From Undaria pinnatifida (Eukaryota > Sar > Phaeophyceae > Laminariales > Alariaceae): a stretch of DNA of 64,000 bases. Made by a program: the position numbers and the translations under genes. The notes beneath the pieces are model-generated. The model searched no databases. It was not told the origin of the DNA and worked only from the letters and a program-made list of their open reading frames with translations. Of this stretch, positions 22,139 to 62,703 are shown piece after piece (positions within the stretch are counted from its first letter, which is position 1; each line of letters starts with the position of its first letter). The stretch is from contig JABAKD010000029.1 in NCBI GenBank assembly GCA_012845835.1, positions 14,312,392-14,376,391 of the forward strand, written 5' to 3'.

Positions 22139-23351
22139 GTGAGGAGCTTTACGAGCTGTACGATGCTATCATACTACTACCGCTGCGCGTTCGTACTGGA
22201 CTAGACGGTGAACAGGACCGACCACATTTCTGTTCGTGTCATTTGTATTCGATACATACCAGAGCCCGATCAGGCTTGATGATACGTTAATACTAATATT
22301 AGACTGCCTGGCAGGTTTGCGTTGCTGGGTACGGTGTACGGCGTGATGCTGCAGCCGTGTCTCTGGACGACGTATGACATACATAATATAACATTTGTGT
22401 ACCGGTATGATACGTGTAGCTGCAGTCTGCACACACACAACTCTGCAAATACACACCGTATGAGCCGAACGTTTACTGCGCATGCCCGCAGTGACATTTT
22501 CTGGATTGTCTCTCAGTCATGCTACGAGTATACCATACACAGGATATCAGGGTAGCTTCCAAATTTTCGACAAAAAAAAAAAAAAAATCGACAAAAAAAA
22601 AAAAAATGTTGTCTATGGCTGACCGGCGATTTGCGGTGGTCTACCCTCAAATGTAGAGGGCATGTGTTCAAGGCGCTTGGTGCTTGGTCGAGGGCAGCTA
22701 ATTATTATACCCGTGGTGAGTTAGTTTGGAGGGCCCACAACCGGGTGGGCCCAAGTCTGTGTGGGATGAGGGTGTCAACCTGGAGTGTAAGCATGTGTTG
22801 TGTGAGTTTGTTTACCAATGAACCACCCCGAAACATCAGGCGTAGACAAGGGAACGGGTTTTTTCGAATACAAGACGCGGGTAAGCGGAAAGCTCTCGTA
22901 TAGGTTTGCTGATTGTCTGCTATGGCATGACGTACAGCATCGAACACATGGCTCTGTTGTCGATCTGCTCATGGTATGCTGTCTGTCGGCTACGCTGTGT
23001 TCTGTAGGGTATCGTATCATATGCCGTATATTGTTAGAAATCATAAAGAGGTCTGCAGTCTGTACTGGTTATAGCCTGTAACGATGTTCCAGTCTGGGAA
23101 TGGTATGATGACATGTGTTACGTTTCACTGCCGCTGCTGTCCTGGGGTAGCTGACACATTGAGACTTAAGTCCTTGTAATGTACTTGAACAATATTGACT
23201 GGGATTGCGTGCCCTCGGCTTACATCTACGACGTACTCTGTGGGATACTATAATACGAAGTACGACATAGTAGTAGTAGGCACAAAAACAAACGAAAATC
23301 TTGCTCAGGGGGGTAGAACATCTCTGGGGTTTAACGATACACCTGGCAACA

Positions 23352-23540
23352 CAGTAGGGGTCCCTCAATAAGGCGGTATCCCCATATAAGGCGGTATCCC
23401 GATACTTCAGTATAAGGCGGTCAAAATCGCTTGGCGCGACCATGAAAGTGCGCATAACGTGGACTGAATAAGGCGCATTTCCATTATAAGGCGGTCATAT
23501 TGCTCTGGCACACAACCGTCTCACTGGGGGATCCCTACTG
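23352..23540 (+). mobile_element. CAGT-ended MITE (AAGGCGG family), copy 3
   Basis: Starts CAGTAGGGGTCCCTCAATAA and ends GGGGGATCCCTACTG, inverted to each other. 189 bp. Interior ATAAGGCGGTCAAAATCGCT..GCACACAACCG as in the other copies. Confidence 0.75.
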
Positions 23541-25189
23541 TATCCTATATATCGTATAAGATAGCAGCGGCGCGAGGGGTACGACAGCACTACAGATGGT
23601 GCCCGTTCTCACGAAATTCAGTCATAGTAATAAATCGAGGGTCGTTCCTCGCGATGAAGAAAATTGACTGAAGAGTAAAAACGTGCTCAGGGTCGGGTGC
23701 TATAAATCCCACTCAACTTCTTGCAATAGCCAATACCGGTACAGATGTGGTAGCATGTGCTCAACGCTCAATGGCGGTGACGAAGCAAGAAATTGAGCCC
23801 CGACGCCTGACGGGGCCCATGAACAGCGACTAGAAAAACGACGACTGCGATCTTATCGAGCGTTTACAGTAGGAGGGTTTACAGTTGGAGGGGCGTGTAG
23901 CGGGACGAGTACGATGTATAATCTTAGCATCCTACGATACACGCGTGTCGCATAGCCCTTTACGTTGAAATTATTAATAGCTTAATAGGACACATTCCCC
24001 ATGATATCCCGCCTTATCAGTCCGGGCAGCTTCGTGTGGTCGATGACGATGACTAATCGTTTAAAATTAGGCGAAACTGTCACAGTAGCCAATGAGCGTA
24101 ATCTGGGTTTTGCGTCGCGGAAGAACGGACAGCAGTACGAGTCCAGGTGTTTGATGACTTAGACATGGAGAAGCTGAACCGCGTCGGAGCAGCCTTTTCT
24201 CGAGCCAACCAGAGCAGGAGCACGGACCCACCAACGGGGAAGTGGACGCCAACATAGTAGGTAGACAAGCAAAGCTATACCGAAATCAGCCAGACAACCG
24301 CTGAGCGTCTAGCCGATAGTTTCGCATCCCTTTTTTCGTCACGCCTTCCCAATTGAACCCCCGCAAGGGGTGAGTTAACAAATTGACGTTTCTTGCATGC
24401 TCAACCAGACTACGAATATACCAACCAAACGGGGAGCGCCTTCTGTATGCACACAGCAGTAGTATTAATACTGCAGCTATGCAGGACACCTTTAGACTAT
24501 GTATTAGAAAAATAAGAACAATAAATACTGAAATACTGACATACCGGTAGGCTGGGTTTCCTTGTTGGGCGAGGGCGCGTTGTACATTATATTCAGTACA
24601 CCACAATCGCGCCCGGGGTACTTCGTCCCTGTACAGATGCCCGCCTTTCCTTTGCCCTGTTCCGTATTTGGTGTCCTGTTCTGTATCTCAGGTAGGTACG
24701 TATCAAGTATCCCAGGCACGTACGTATCAGGTATCTATATCTATTCCAGATACGCGTCAGGTACCTATCCCAGGTACACCAAAATAGGAACCAGGGCAAA
24801 AGGAAAAGGCAGGCTGATATCAACAGGAATACGTACAATAAATCCTTTAGCCGTTATACTGCAGTTTGTGTAGCACCCTCACCAAAACAAGAAACCCAGC
24901 CCAGGCGTAGGTTCTTCTATTTCTTACAAAAAAAAATGGTCCTGTATCGCTTGCTGCAGTCGTACCATATATCGCACTCAGTACATCAGTACATGGTCAT
25001 AGGCAGCGGTTGGGGGGAGATGCAGGGCGTTTATGATACGACACGCCGCCGCACTATACGGATACCATCAGAAAGCGTGGCAGATACGAGCAGCGTACAA
25101 GGGTAACCAGATACCAGGCACACCCGTTTCCAAGCCATCAGCCATCGTCGTGGAAACCAAACGTGGCATCACGCCAAATCGAGCGCAGA

Positions 25190-25373
25190 AGTAGCAGGGG
25201 TCCCCCAGTAAGGCGGTTGTGTGCCAGCAGAGCATTATGAACGCCTTATAGAGGGAGGCCACCATATTCATTCCGGTTTATGAGTGAAGCTCCCCAGCGG
25301 TGCTCGCGATTATGACCGCATTATATCGGGATAACGCCTTACTCAAACCGCCTTATTGGTGGATCCCCTACTG
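25190..25373 (+). mobile_element. CAGT-ended MITE (AAGGCGG family), copy 4
   Basis: Starts AGTAGCAGGGGTCCCCCAGT, ends CTTATTGGTGGATCCCCTAC. About 184 bp, same interior motifs. Confidence 0.7.
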
Positions 25374-25954
25374 CACAAGAAAACGAGAAGAAAACAGCCT
25401 TTCGACTTCCGACGGGGGTCAAACGCAAAAAAAAGGCAACGAAAAAGGGCACATAAAGAGCATGATCCTTTCGGTATAAAAGGGGAGAAACGCAGTGCCT
25501 AGAATATCGGATGGGGAGGTAACCCGCAGCCGGACTAACGTAGAAGAGTTGCCCTGACATCGAGGCTGCTGTGCTCCGTGTAGCGTTGGCCTGTATGGTG
25601 CTTGCCCAATCAAGACCGCACCCATGCGGGGAATTCGTTGATTGACTGAATGAAAAATATACTGGGAGAGAAAAACCACACACCCTGCTTCCTTTCCAAC
25701 AACTCACCTCGGTTGGGCTTGCTTTCCGACCGTACATGGTTCTTCTTGCTTGGTGCAGGAGAGAACGTGCCGGAGGTTTAGAGGGAGGGAGAGAGAGGGA
25801 GGGAGATTTGGTGCAAGCGTGCTTGCTGCTGGTACAAAATTAAACCGGCGACCGGCGGGGTCGGTATATTTGGTTTGTTATAGATGCCAAGGCATGTTAA
25901 AAAATCTGATTCCCATCATCCGTCCCCTCAAATGCGGCGCAATTACAAGCTGAG

Positions 25955-26122
25955 GACAGAGACACGGACACACAGCAGCAACAGCCGCAGCAGCAGAAGC
26001 AGCTACACGTCCGCAACATCCTTGCTTCCGCACAAATTTTATCCATGGCAGCTGTGTATGAGGGTTCTCCGGTTTCGGCTGCGGTTGCAGAGGCCCGAAC
26101 GCAGAAAGCAGACCTCAACATG
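25955..26122 (+). CDS. Probable ATCase exon 2 (N-terminal extension)
   Basis: Open 56-codon frame between AAGCTGAG and a good donor AACATG|GTGAGC, phase 0 at both ends. It reads DTQQQQPQQQKQLHVRNILA then MAAVYEGSPVSAAVAEARTQ. Its phase fits the first conserved ATCase exon at 27638. An internal ATG at 26045 could also be the true start. The sequence itself is not conserved in ATCases that I know. Confidence 0.5.
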
Positions 26123-27637
26123 GTGAGCAGGCATTGATCTCAAATGAAGCTCGTCGTTGTTTTTTGCCAAGTATATCAAGTCTAATTTCAAGTTGTTTGC
26201 CGCGCAAACTTGCCTCCTCCGCTATCGATGATCTGTGTAGTACAACATGGCGACTACACTGCTGTCGTCCCGGCTCATCTCACACTGCGTGCATGACTTG
26301 TCTTGTCTTGTGGTGATAGTCTAGCCATCTAGATCTAAATCTAGACAGATCTACCCGACCTTTCGTTGATCGTGAGGATAACGCGGGGTAGGTTCTGCGC
26401 TGCACTGAGTACTCCGGGCGGCGCAGCGTGGAGGGAAAATATTGCGTCAACAACGTCAACCATTCCTACGTACGTGCGTACCTGGTAGGTACCACTTTGG
26501 ACGGAAATGTAACGACGATTGATACAATACGAGGAGTATACAACCGGTTATTACTTTTCCGTGCAGGGTGATACTGGTAGTTCTCTTCATCGAGCTTAGC
26601 TTTTGGTGGGTGGGCTCGCGCAGAGCTTGGAGCTGGGTGGTGAAAATTATTGCGGCACGAGTGAACGCGTGACAATCGGTGTTTCTCGGTTGCAAGTCGT
26701 ATGTCTTGGTTGAACTTTTTCAACTTAACTCGTCGATTTTGAAAAATTTACGGCAAGCACACACAATATCCTTGGAATTTACTGTAGCTCAATACGTACA
26801 GTATGCACATAAGTGTCGCAGAGCCGACCATGCAAGGCCAAGCATGGAGTCGCCGACGCATGTGCCATTAGCGTGCTCGACAGCAGTTCGCATGAATTAA
26901 GAGACGGCGATGGCGAGGTGAACCTGCAAGCCGCGCTCGACACTCCTCGTTCGTCGTCAGGAGCTTGAACTAGTTTACCGCTGGAATGCATGCGATTGCA
27001 AGATACCCAACACACACGTTTATGATTCAACTAAAGTGCAACCTTCACGACCCCGACCCCGACCCCGAGCCCGACCCCGCCTCCGACTCCGATCCCGACC
27101 CGGATCCCGATCCCGAACCTAACAGATAAACCCCAGCCCTGACCACGGCCATGAACCACGAACTACGAACACGATCACGACCCCGAACCCAACCCGAATA
27201 TCAAGCCCAAACCCTAAACCCCAAATCCGAACCCAACCCAACCCTAAGCCTAACCATGTCCCCAACCCCGACCCTAACCCCAACCCTGCTCCCGACCACG
27301 AGTCAGGATCAACGACCCCGACCACGATCCCAACCTCACCCTGACCCCACCTTGACCCCAACCCGAACGCCAACGGGAACCACCACCCCAACCCCAAACC
27401 CAAACCCAACTGGAATCATGACCCAAACTGGAACCACAACCCCAGCCCTAAATTCCAACCCCAACGCCAAACCCAACTGTAATCCCAACCCTAACCCAAC
27501 CCTAACCCTAACCCCAACCCTAACCCCAACCCCAACCCTAACCCCAACCCCAACCCTGACCCCAACCCCAACCCTAGTGCCAACCCCAACCCAAACCTCA
27601 ACCCCAACCCTAACCCTAATCCTGACCTAACGATCAG
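26123..27637 (+). other. ATCase intron ending in a telomere-like array
   Basis: 26123-27030 shows no gene. 27040-27637 is a degenerate CCCGAC / CCCAAC / CCCTAA array, listed separately. Confidence 0.5.
27040..27632 (+). repeat. Telomere-like CCCTAA/CCCAAC/CCCGAC array
   Basis: It begins with CCCGAC units, then mixes CCCAAC, CCCTAA and CCTGAC. The stretch 27490-27620 has many exact AACCCTAACCC runs, the complement of the TTAGGG telomere repeat. It stops only a few bases before the ATCase exon at 27638. A short GGGTTAGGG remnant sits at about 27915. Confidence 0.8.
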
Positions 27638-36439
<8,802 letters not shown>

Positions 36440-36474
36440 GATGCCCGTGTTTGTCGGCGTTAGAGTGACTAAGC

Positions 36475-36835
36475 TTAGCGGCGACGGTGATACGTAAGCT
36501 TGACGGTGACGGTGAACGCATGCTTAACGGTGGCAATGACCGTAAGCGTAACGTTGACGGTAACCGTGGCCGTGAGCTTGACGGTGACAGCGACCTTGAG
36601 CTTCGCGGTGAAGGTGACCATGGCCTTCACGGTGACGGTGACCGCAAGCTTAACGGTGATGGTGAACGTATGCTTGACTGTGACGGTGACCGTAAGCTTC
36701 ACAATGACGGTGAACGTGAGCGTGACGGTAGCGGTGACCGTAAGCTTGACGCTGGCGGTGACTGTAAGCTTGACGGTGACGGTGATTGTAAGCTTAATGG
36801 TGACGGTGACTGTGAGCGTGACAGCGACTGTTAGC
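36475..36835 (+). repeat. 18-bp minisatellite GGTGACCGTAAGCTTGAC
   Basis: About 20 units of an 18-bp repeat start 36 bp after the ATCase stop, so they probably lie in the 3' untranslated region or just past it. Because 18 is divisible by three, long open frames appear on both strands; these are not genes. Confidence 0.9.
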
Positions 36836-37607
36836 GTTAAAGTTTGTGGTTTGGCGTGTTGGCGTAAGCGTGGGTGTGTTAGCTTTATCGTTAGCATTAT
36901 AGCTATGGCGTTTGGCCGTTAGTATCGCGTTTTGTCGCGCTTGTGACCGTAATTTTGACGTCGAGCGTCAACGCTCTAGCTAGTGTTATTGATGACATTT
37001 TAGCGCTCTAGCGTTATGGCTTTGACTCTCTCTCTTTAGCGTGCTACCGGCTTGTCGTTAGTGTTTTAGCGTCAACGTTTTAGCGTTAGCGTGTCAGCGT
37101 TTAAGCGCCAGCGTGCTGACGTTCGTGTGTTAGAGTTTTATATTATAGCGTTAGCGTCTTAACGTATATCGCAATTACTGTGACAGCAATGTTGACGGTA
37201 ACCTTTAGCATGTCAGTGTTGGCACTGGCGAGTGGACTACCAGGGAGGGGCAGAGAACGAAAATGCTTTTATACGCCTTTCGGAAATGGGGGGGGGGGGT
37301 AGACTGCGTGGACCGTACCGTGTAGGAAGGGGGTCGGCGCAAGCGAAGCAGCTGGAAGCAAGATCAAGATGCTGTAGCGTTCTACTCCTGGGTTTGTCGC
37401 GTGGTTTGGCGGAGGGGGTGTCGGATTATGTCTTGTACAACACTAGGCGTGGGTGTTGTAGACTAAGCTAAAAACATACAAGGATTCAACCAAAACATCG
37501 GGAAAGTAATCGGAGCTAATGCCTCGCTATATCATGCTGTCAGAACGCACTTTGCATGTGGGACGGAGGAAGTATACAATTGCTCTTCTACATTGATGGC
37601 TACGTTG
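36836..37607. other. Non-coding stretch with GTTAGCGTTT repeats
   Basis: 36836-37210 has degenerate GTTAGCGT / TTTAGCGT units. 37211-37607 shows no feature apart from a G run. Confidence 0.5.
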
Positions 37608-37958
37608 CCGGTCGCCCCGGTGGTCTAGTGGTTACCCTCGAATACTACTATCAACAGCGTTGGTCCTTGAGTTGGATTCCCCACCGTCGTGAGATTTGGC
37701 TTTATTTGCAAAAATGCAAAAAATAGGATCAACTGCACTGCTGAGAGCGCCTGAGAAGCGTACGTAGGCACAATTCGACGCGAGTCGACGGGGGAAGAAA
37801 ACGCGGAATTATTCTCGCGATAAAAATGAAGGCGTTATTATACCGTAGTGGTGAGGGGGGAGGAGGGCCCGGTATGTGACCCCGAATCTGAGTTACTACG
37901 TGGAGGGAGCGCGAGAGTAGTGCGAGGATAATAAATGGGATGAAAAAAAAAGAAAAAG
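37608..37958 (+). mobile_element. tRNA-headed SINE-A, full-length copy
   Basis: The head CCGGTCGCCCCGGTGGTCTA carries an A box (TGGTCTAGTGG), followed by a B-box-like GAGTTGGATTCC. The body has AGGATCAACTGCACTGCTGA, GAGCGCCTGAG, TCGCGATAAAAATGAAGGCG and GTGACCCCGAATCTGAGTT. The tail is GGATGAAAAAAAAAG. It holds the unoccupied form of the site that carries a 733-bp insertion in the copy at 59520-60613. Confidence 0.75.
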
Positions 37959-38089
37959 CAGTTATCCATCTATTCCAGAGAACTCAATGACACGGCTAAC
38001 CCTGTTTTGTTAATAGCGAAAGTCGAGCGGGACGGCGGACATGGAAGGACCATAATGCTACAAAAGGGCGGAACGATTATTTTACTGTT

Positions 38090-38397
38090 GCAATAGGCAG
38101 CCCCATTTAAGGGGCCCTACTTGAAGAGCGCCGGGGTGGTAGGATCCCTTATATCCCGACGTCCCTTCCTCAACAAACTTTTCCCATCTGATTCGAGCAG
38201 AGAGTTCATGTCGGCGTGTTTCAAGCGGGAAACAGTGTGGTGGCCCCGTGTAAGGGACTTGCGGCCCCCACCACCACACTGTAAGGGACTGCAGTAGGTC
38301 CCCCTTAAAGTGACAAAAAACCGCGCGGAGAAATATGAGATTCCTTATAGACCGATTGTCCAAATCGCGGGGTTCCTTGAAAGGGGCTATCTACTGT
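38090..38397. mobile_element. About 306-bp inverted-repeat MITE
   Basis: The left end CAATAGGCAGCCCCATTTAA and the reverse complement of the right end CAGTAGATAGCCCCTTTCAA agree at most positions over about 25 bp. The interior has an additional inverted GTGTGGTGG/CCACCACAC pair. Non-coding, single copy here. Confidence 0.6.
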
Positions 38398-38879
38398 GCC
38401 AGGTGGTTTTTCCGAAACGATATATACCCTCATAGCATTTAGCTGGTACACAAAAACACACGTAAACGCCCATCCTTTCGTCCTTTCCACACGGTTCATT
38501 TTTCTTTGTTTTTTTCAAGGTTGTTTTCCTCACTCGTGTTAAGGCCGTAGTCTGCTCCAAATGCATTCGTACAATGATACAATGCTGTGAAACTGCAGGT
38601 TATACCTTCGAAGGCCTACGTATATACGCACGGTTGATGCTCCCACTCGGCTGTTGCCCCAACATTATAGCTCACCACCATAGCTACTGAATGCAACTAC
38701 TGTATCAGTGAGTGAAAACACACAAAAAAAGCAAAAAAAAAAGCAATACACGCCATGATACATGCCGTACACAGTGGCACGCATCTCTAAGGCAAAACAA
38801 CTACTATAATAAAAAAAAACACACACACACACTCAGCAGCAGGATGAAAGCGACGGTTCTACACTACGCCCACACCTCG

Positions 38880-39120
38880 GACAGAACAAATCCCCGTTAA
38901 TGATCTGTCATCGAGGTCAGATAGATCCCTGGTCTGTATGATCTGCATGCTGCCTGTAGGTCATGCAGCCGAGTGGGAACCGTGTGATCTGCATCGGTCT
39001 ATTAACAGTCTGTTGATAGCACATGTTTCCTGGGTTGGATATATGCTCCACAGATCTTGCACAAGACATCATATCAACAGATAAAGGATCTAGATGACAG
39101 ATGACCTAGAGCGTGATCTG
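38880..39120 (+). repeat. Dispersed GATCTGT/AGATCC repeat, copy 1
   Basis: GGTCAGATAGATCCCTGGTC, ATGCAGCCGAG and GGATCTAGATGACAGATGAC parallel the order at 53660-53895. Roughly inverted ends suggest a MITE. Confidence 0.5.
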
Positions 39121-39136
39121 TCCAATGTGTGCACTA

Positions 39137-39624
39137 CAGTAGCGGTCCCTCAACATGGCGGTTCGAATAAGGCGGCATCCCGATACAAGGTGGTCAAAAT
39201 CGCGAGACACGACTGGGGAAGGAATTGCACTCTTAACCTGGAGTGAATAAGGCAGCCTCCCCCAATAAGGCGGTCCTATTGCTCTCGCACTGCGTGCGGC
39301 CTTATTGGTAACCTGGACTGAATAAGGCGTCTTCCCCCAGTAAGGCGGTCCCATCGCTCTCGCACGCACCACAACCGCCTTGTTGGTGACCTGGATTGAA
39401 TAAGGCGGCTTCCCTCAATAAGGCGGTCCTATTGCTCTCGCACACAACCGCCTTATTGGTAACCTGGAGTGAATAAGGCGACTTCCCCCAATAAGGCGGT
39501 TCTATTGCTCTCTCACCCTACGTACAGCCTTATTGGTGACCTGGAGTGAATAAGGCGGCTTCCCCCAATAAGGCGGTCCTATTGTTCTCGCACACCACTG
39601 CCTTATTGGGGGACCCCTATATAG
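39137..39624 (+). mobile_element. CAGT-ended MITE (AAGGCGG family), copy 5, with internal tandem growth
   Basis: It starts CAGTAGCGGTCCCTCAACAT and ends CCTTATTGGGGGACCCCTAT. Inside, a unit of about 75 bp (GTGAATAAGGCGGCTTCCCC, AATAAGGCGGTCCTATTGCT, GCCTTATTGGTAACCTGGA) repeats five times, so this copy is about 490 bp against about 190 bp elsewhere. CAGT-starting ends with a TA target fit the pogo/Tc1-mariner group by resemblance only. Confidence 0.75.
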
Positions 39625-40661
39625 TGCACCCCTGCCTCCAACACCTCCGGTAGCCGCATGCACGCGGTACGAGCATACTGGCACACAGCGGACAACAACG
39701 GTCCGGTCACCTGCGCCATCCTTCCCCCCACTACTCCCGCAGACTAACCAGGAAAAATGCAGGAAATTTCGGGGGGTACTTGCAGGAAATTTCCGGAATT
39801 TTCAGCAAAGTTCTAGAACAATTCCAGGAAAGAGAGAAGAGTGTCAAAGAGTGCCAACATGCCTGGGGAGCGAAAACCAAAACAGATACACGCAGCGCGA
39901 ACAGCAAGCAGCAGTGCTGCGCGCAACAAGAACAAATCGTTGGGCGCATCACGTACAAGCGATTGGCGACAGACAAAGCAGCTACCAGGTCAACAATCAG
40001 AGGCAGCTCCTACCAGCAAGACCCAGCAACCACGCCGTGGTCGATACCTTAGTTCGCATCGATCGGCTCAGAAGAGCAAGAAGGGGCTCGCCAAAGTTGC
40101 CCCAGCAGCAAGCATTAGAACTTCTTACGGGCGTAAGCCGACGGCCTACAATCTACAACAACATACCCAATTTTTCCATCCCTTTCTCAGCCCACAAAGC
40201 ACAACCGGTCCACCTATCAAGCAATCAATCATTCAATCGATTCAAGCGAATCACTGAATCACGCACCCAATAAATCAAACCAACCAAATCAATCGCCCAA
40301 TCATTCAGAATAAACCAGTCGACACAACCATCACCAACTACCAACCATGCAATAACATCGGAGACCGAAATAAAAAGAAAGCCGCGCACGTCGTTGGCGG
40401 CTATAAACCAGGGAAAAGGCGTCCGCAACACAACACTCCCTCCTTACCCTCCCCACTGCTCCAAGCAACAGTGAGACACGAACTCCATCTACCAGGCATC
40501 GCGAAACCTCCCCCTACCGGAGTAATTTACCGAACGTTCCCAATCATCGTGACGTAACCCCCCCCCGCTAAGGAACACGAAAGCGAATATTCTCAATCAT
40601 CGTGACAGCCCCCCCCCCGCCCCCAGGAATACACTATCGAACGTTCTCCTCCCTTTCGTTG

Positions 40662-40857
40662 CAGTAGGGCTCCCTCAATAAGGCGGTCTGATTAGTGCGA
40701 TATCCCGATATAATGCCATCATATATCCCGAGACACGACTGTGGAAGTGCACTAAAGTACTCATAACCCGGAATGAACAAGGCGGCTTTCCCCAATAAGG
40801 CGGTCATTTTGTCATTTTGCTCTGGCACACCACCGCCTTATTGGAAGACCCTTACTG
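40662..40857 (+). mobile_element. CAGT-ended MITE (AAGGCGG family), copy 6
   Basis: Starts CAGTAGGGCTCCCTCAATAA, ends CCGCCTTATTGGAAGACCCT plus TACTG. 196 bp. Confidence 0.75.
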
Positions 40858-41695
40858 TTCCGCAAAAATTCACATGCCAAGTAGTTTGTTCCCAAAAACA
40901 TGGGTGCAGCTTGAACGGGGTCATTCATGCTCGAGGCAAAATTCCCACTCCGCGCCCAACTACAAGAACAATCGTAACATAAAAACCACGCCATACACCA
41001 CTCGATGAACCACCCGATATACCACGTGCGTTCCCTATATAGAGGCAAAACAACCCTCGCCCCCCGCCCCCCCCCCCTCCCTCCCGCCACCAACTCTCAA
41101 CAAAAACACCCTGCACCAAAACTATGTGAGGGTTGGTGCGAGGTTCAGCTTTTTACCCTTTTTCCTACAACAAAAGGCATGCTACTCTATTACCAGGTAG
41201 TTTTGGGCCGAAAAAAAGAAGGGTGCCGCTGAAATGGGTTAAACCCCCATGGCGAACGGTGCCCGTCCTCGCTTCAGCCCGTGGCCACCACGGTCATAGC
41301 ATCTCCGGGTACACTCTTGTCTCTCGCTCGCTCCCTCTCATTATCTTCCTCTCTCTCCCCAGCCCGTTTTCTCTCTCCTCCTCTCCCCCTCCTCGTCAAC
41401 ATCTCTCTCCACCCCCCCCCACGCCCCGCCTACCCCTCTCTCCCCCCCCCCCCCCTAAGATTCCTCTCTCCCTCCCTCCCACCGCTGCCACCATTGCCGC
41501 TATTGATGCTCGCACCAATTCCTCTCCTCAACACTTTCACTACCGGAAAACGATTCCATACTATTGCCAAGTAGTTTCCACCCAAAAAGGCGTCGGTGCA
41601 GTTACAAACGAGTTGCCGTTCGTCCGGAGTAACAAAAGCAGCCGCGGCCGCCAAGTAGTTTCCACCCAAAAAGCGTCGGTGCGGTTACAAAAGAG
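40858..41695. other. Region after the coiled-coil gene stop, C-rich, with a border duplication
   Basis: 41563-41745 holds two copies of about 86 bp (AAGTAGTTTCCACCCAAAAA, then GCGTCGGTGC, CGTCCGGAGT, AGCCGCGGCCGCCA) across the stop of the coiled-coil gene. 41320-41480 is a CTCTC/C-run tract. A long plus-strand frame across this area is antisense to the gene and low complexity. Confidence 0.55.

Positions 41696-62703
<21,008 letters not shown>

Larger units (their letters stand above)
22139..25954 (+). other. Long intron or intergenic stretch with MITEs
   Basis: CAGT-ended MITEs are at 23352-23540 and 25190-25373. Two A-runs are at 22574-22605. 24690-24780 has a CAGGTA/CGTATC repeat. A coding-like segment at about 24150-24258 (VFDDLDMEKLNRVGAAFSRA) has a possible GTCCAG acceptor but ends in a stop without a clear role. 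22620-22735 has a short open segment before CGTG|GTGAGT. Neither can be assigned. Confidence 0.4.

Noticed and set aside
21830-22204. 124-residue protein as one exon
   Set aside because: The first half is the CAGT-ended MITE read in frame. Only 22022-22138 keeps coding character and a donor.
24150-24258. ATCase upstream exon containing VFDDLDMEKLNRVGAAFSRA
   Set aside because: Coding-like, but it ends in a stop and has no clear donor, so it cannot lie between the exons at 22022 and 25955. It may be a terminal exon of something else; left unassigned.
36475-36922. Val/Thr-rich and Asp/Gly-rich proteins on both strands
   Set aside because: Products of the 18-bp minisatellite.
39240-39610. CRISPR-like array
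   Set aside because: The 75-bp units are contiguous near-copies without unique spacers, in a eukaryotic inverted-repeat element.
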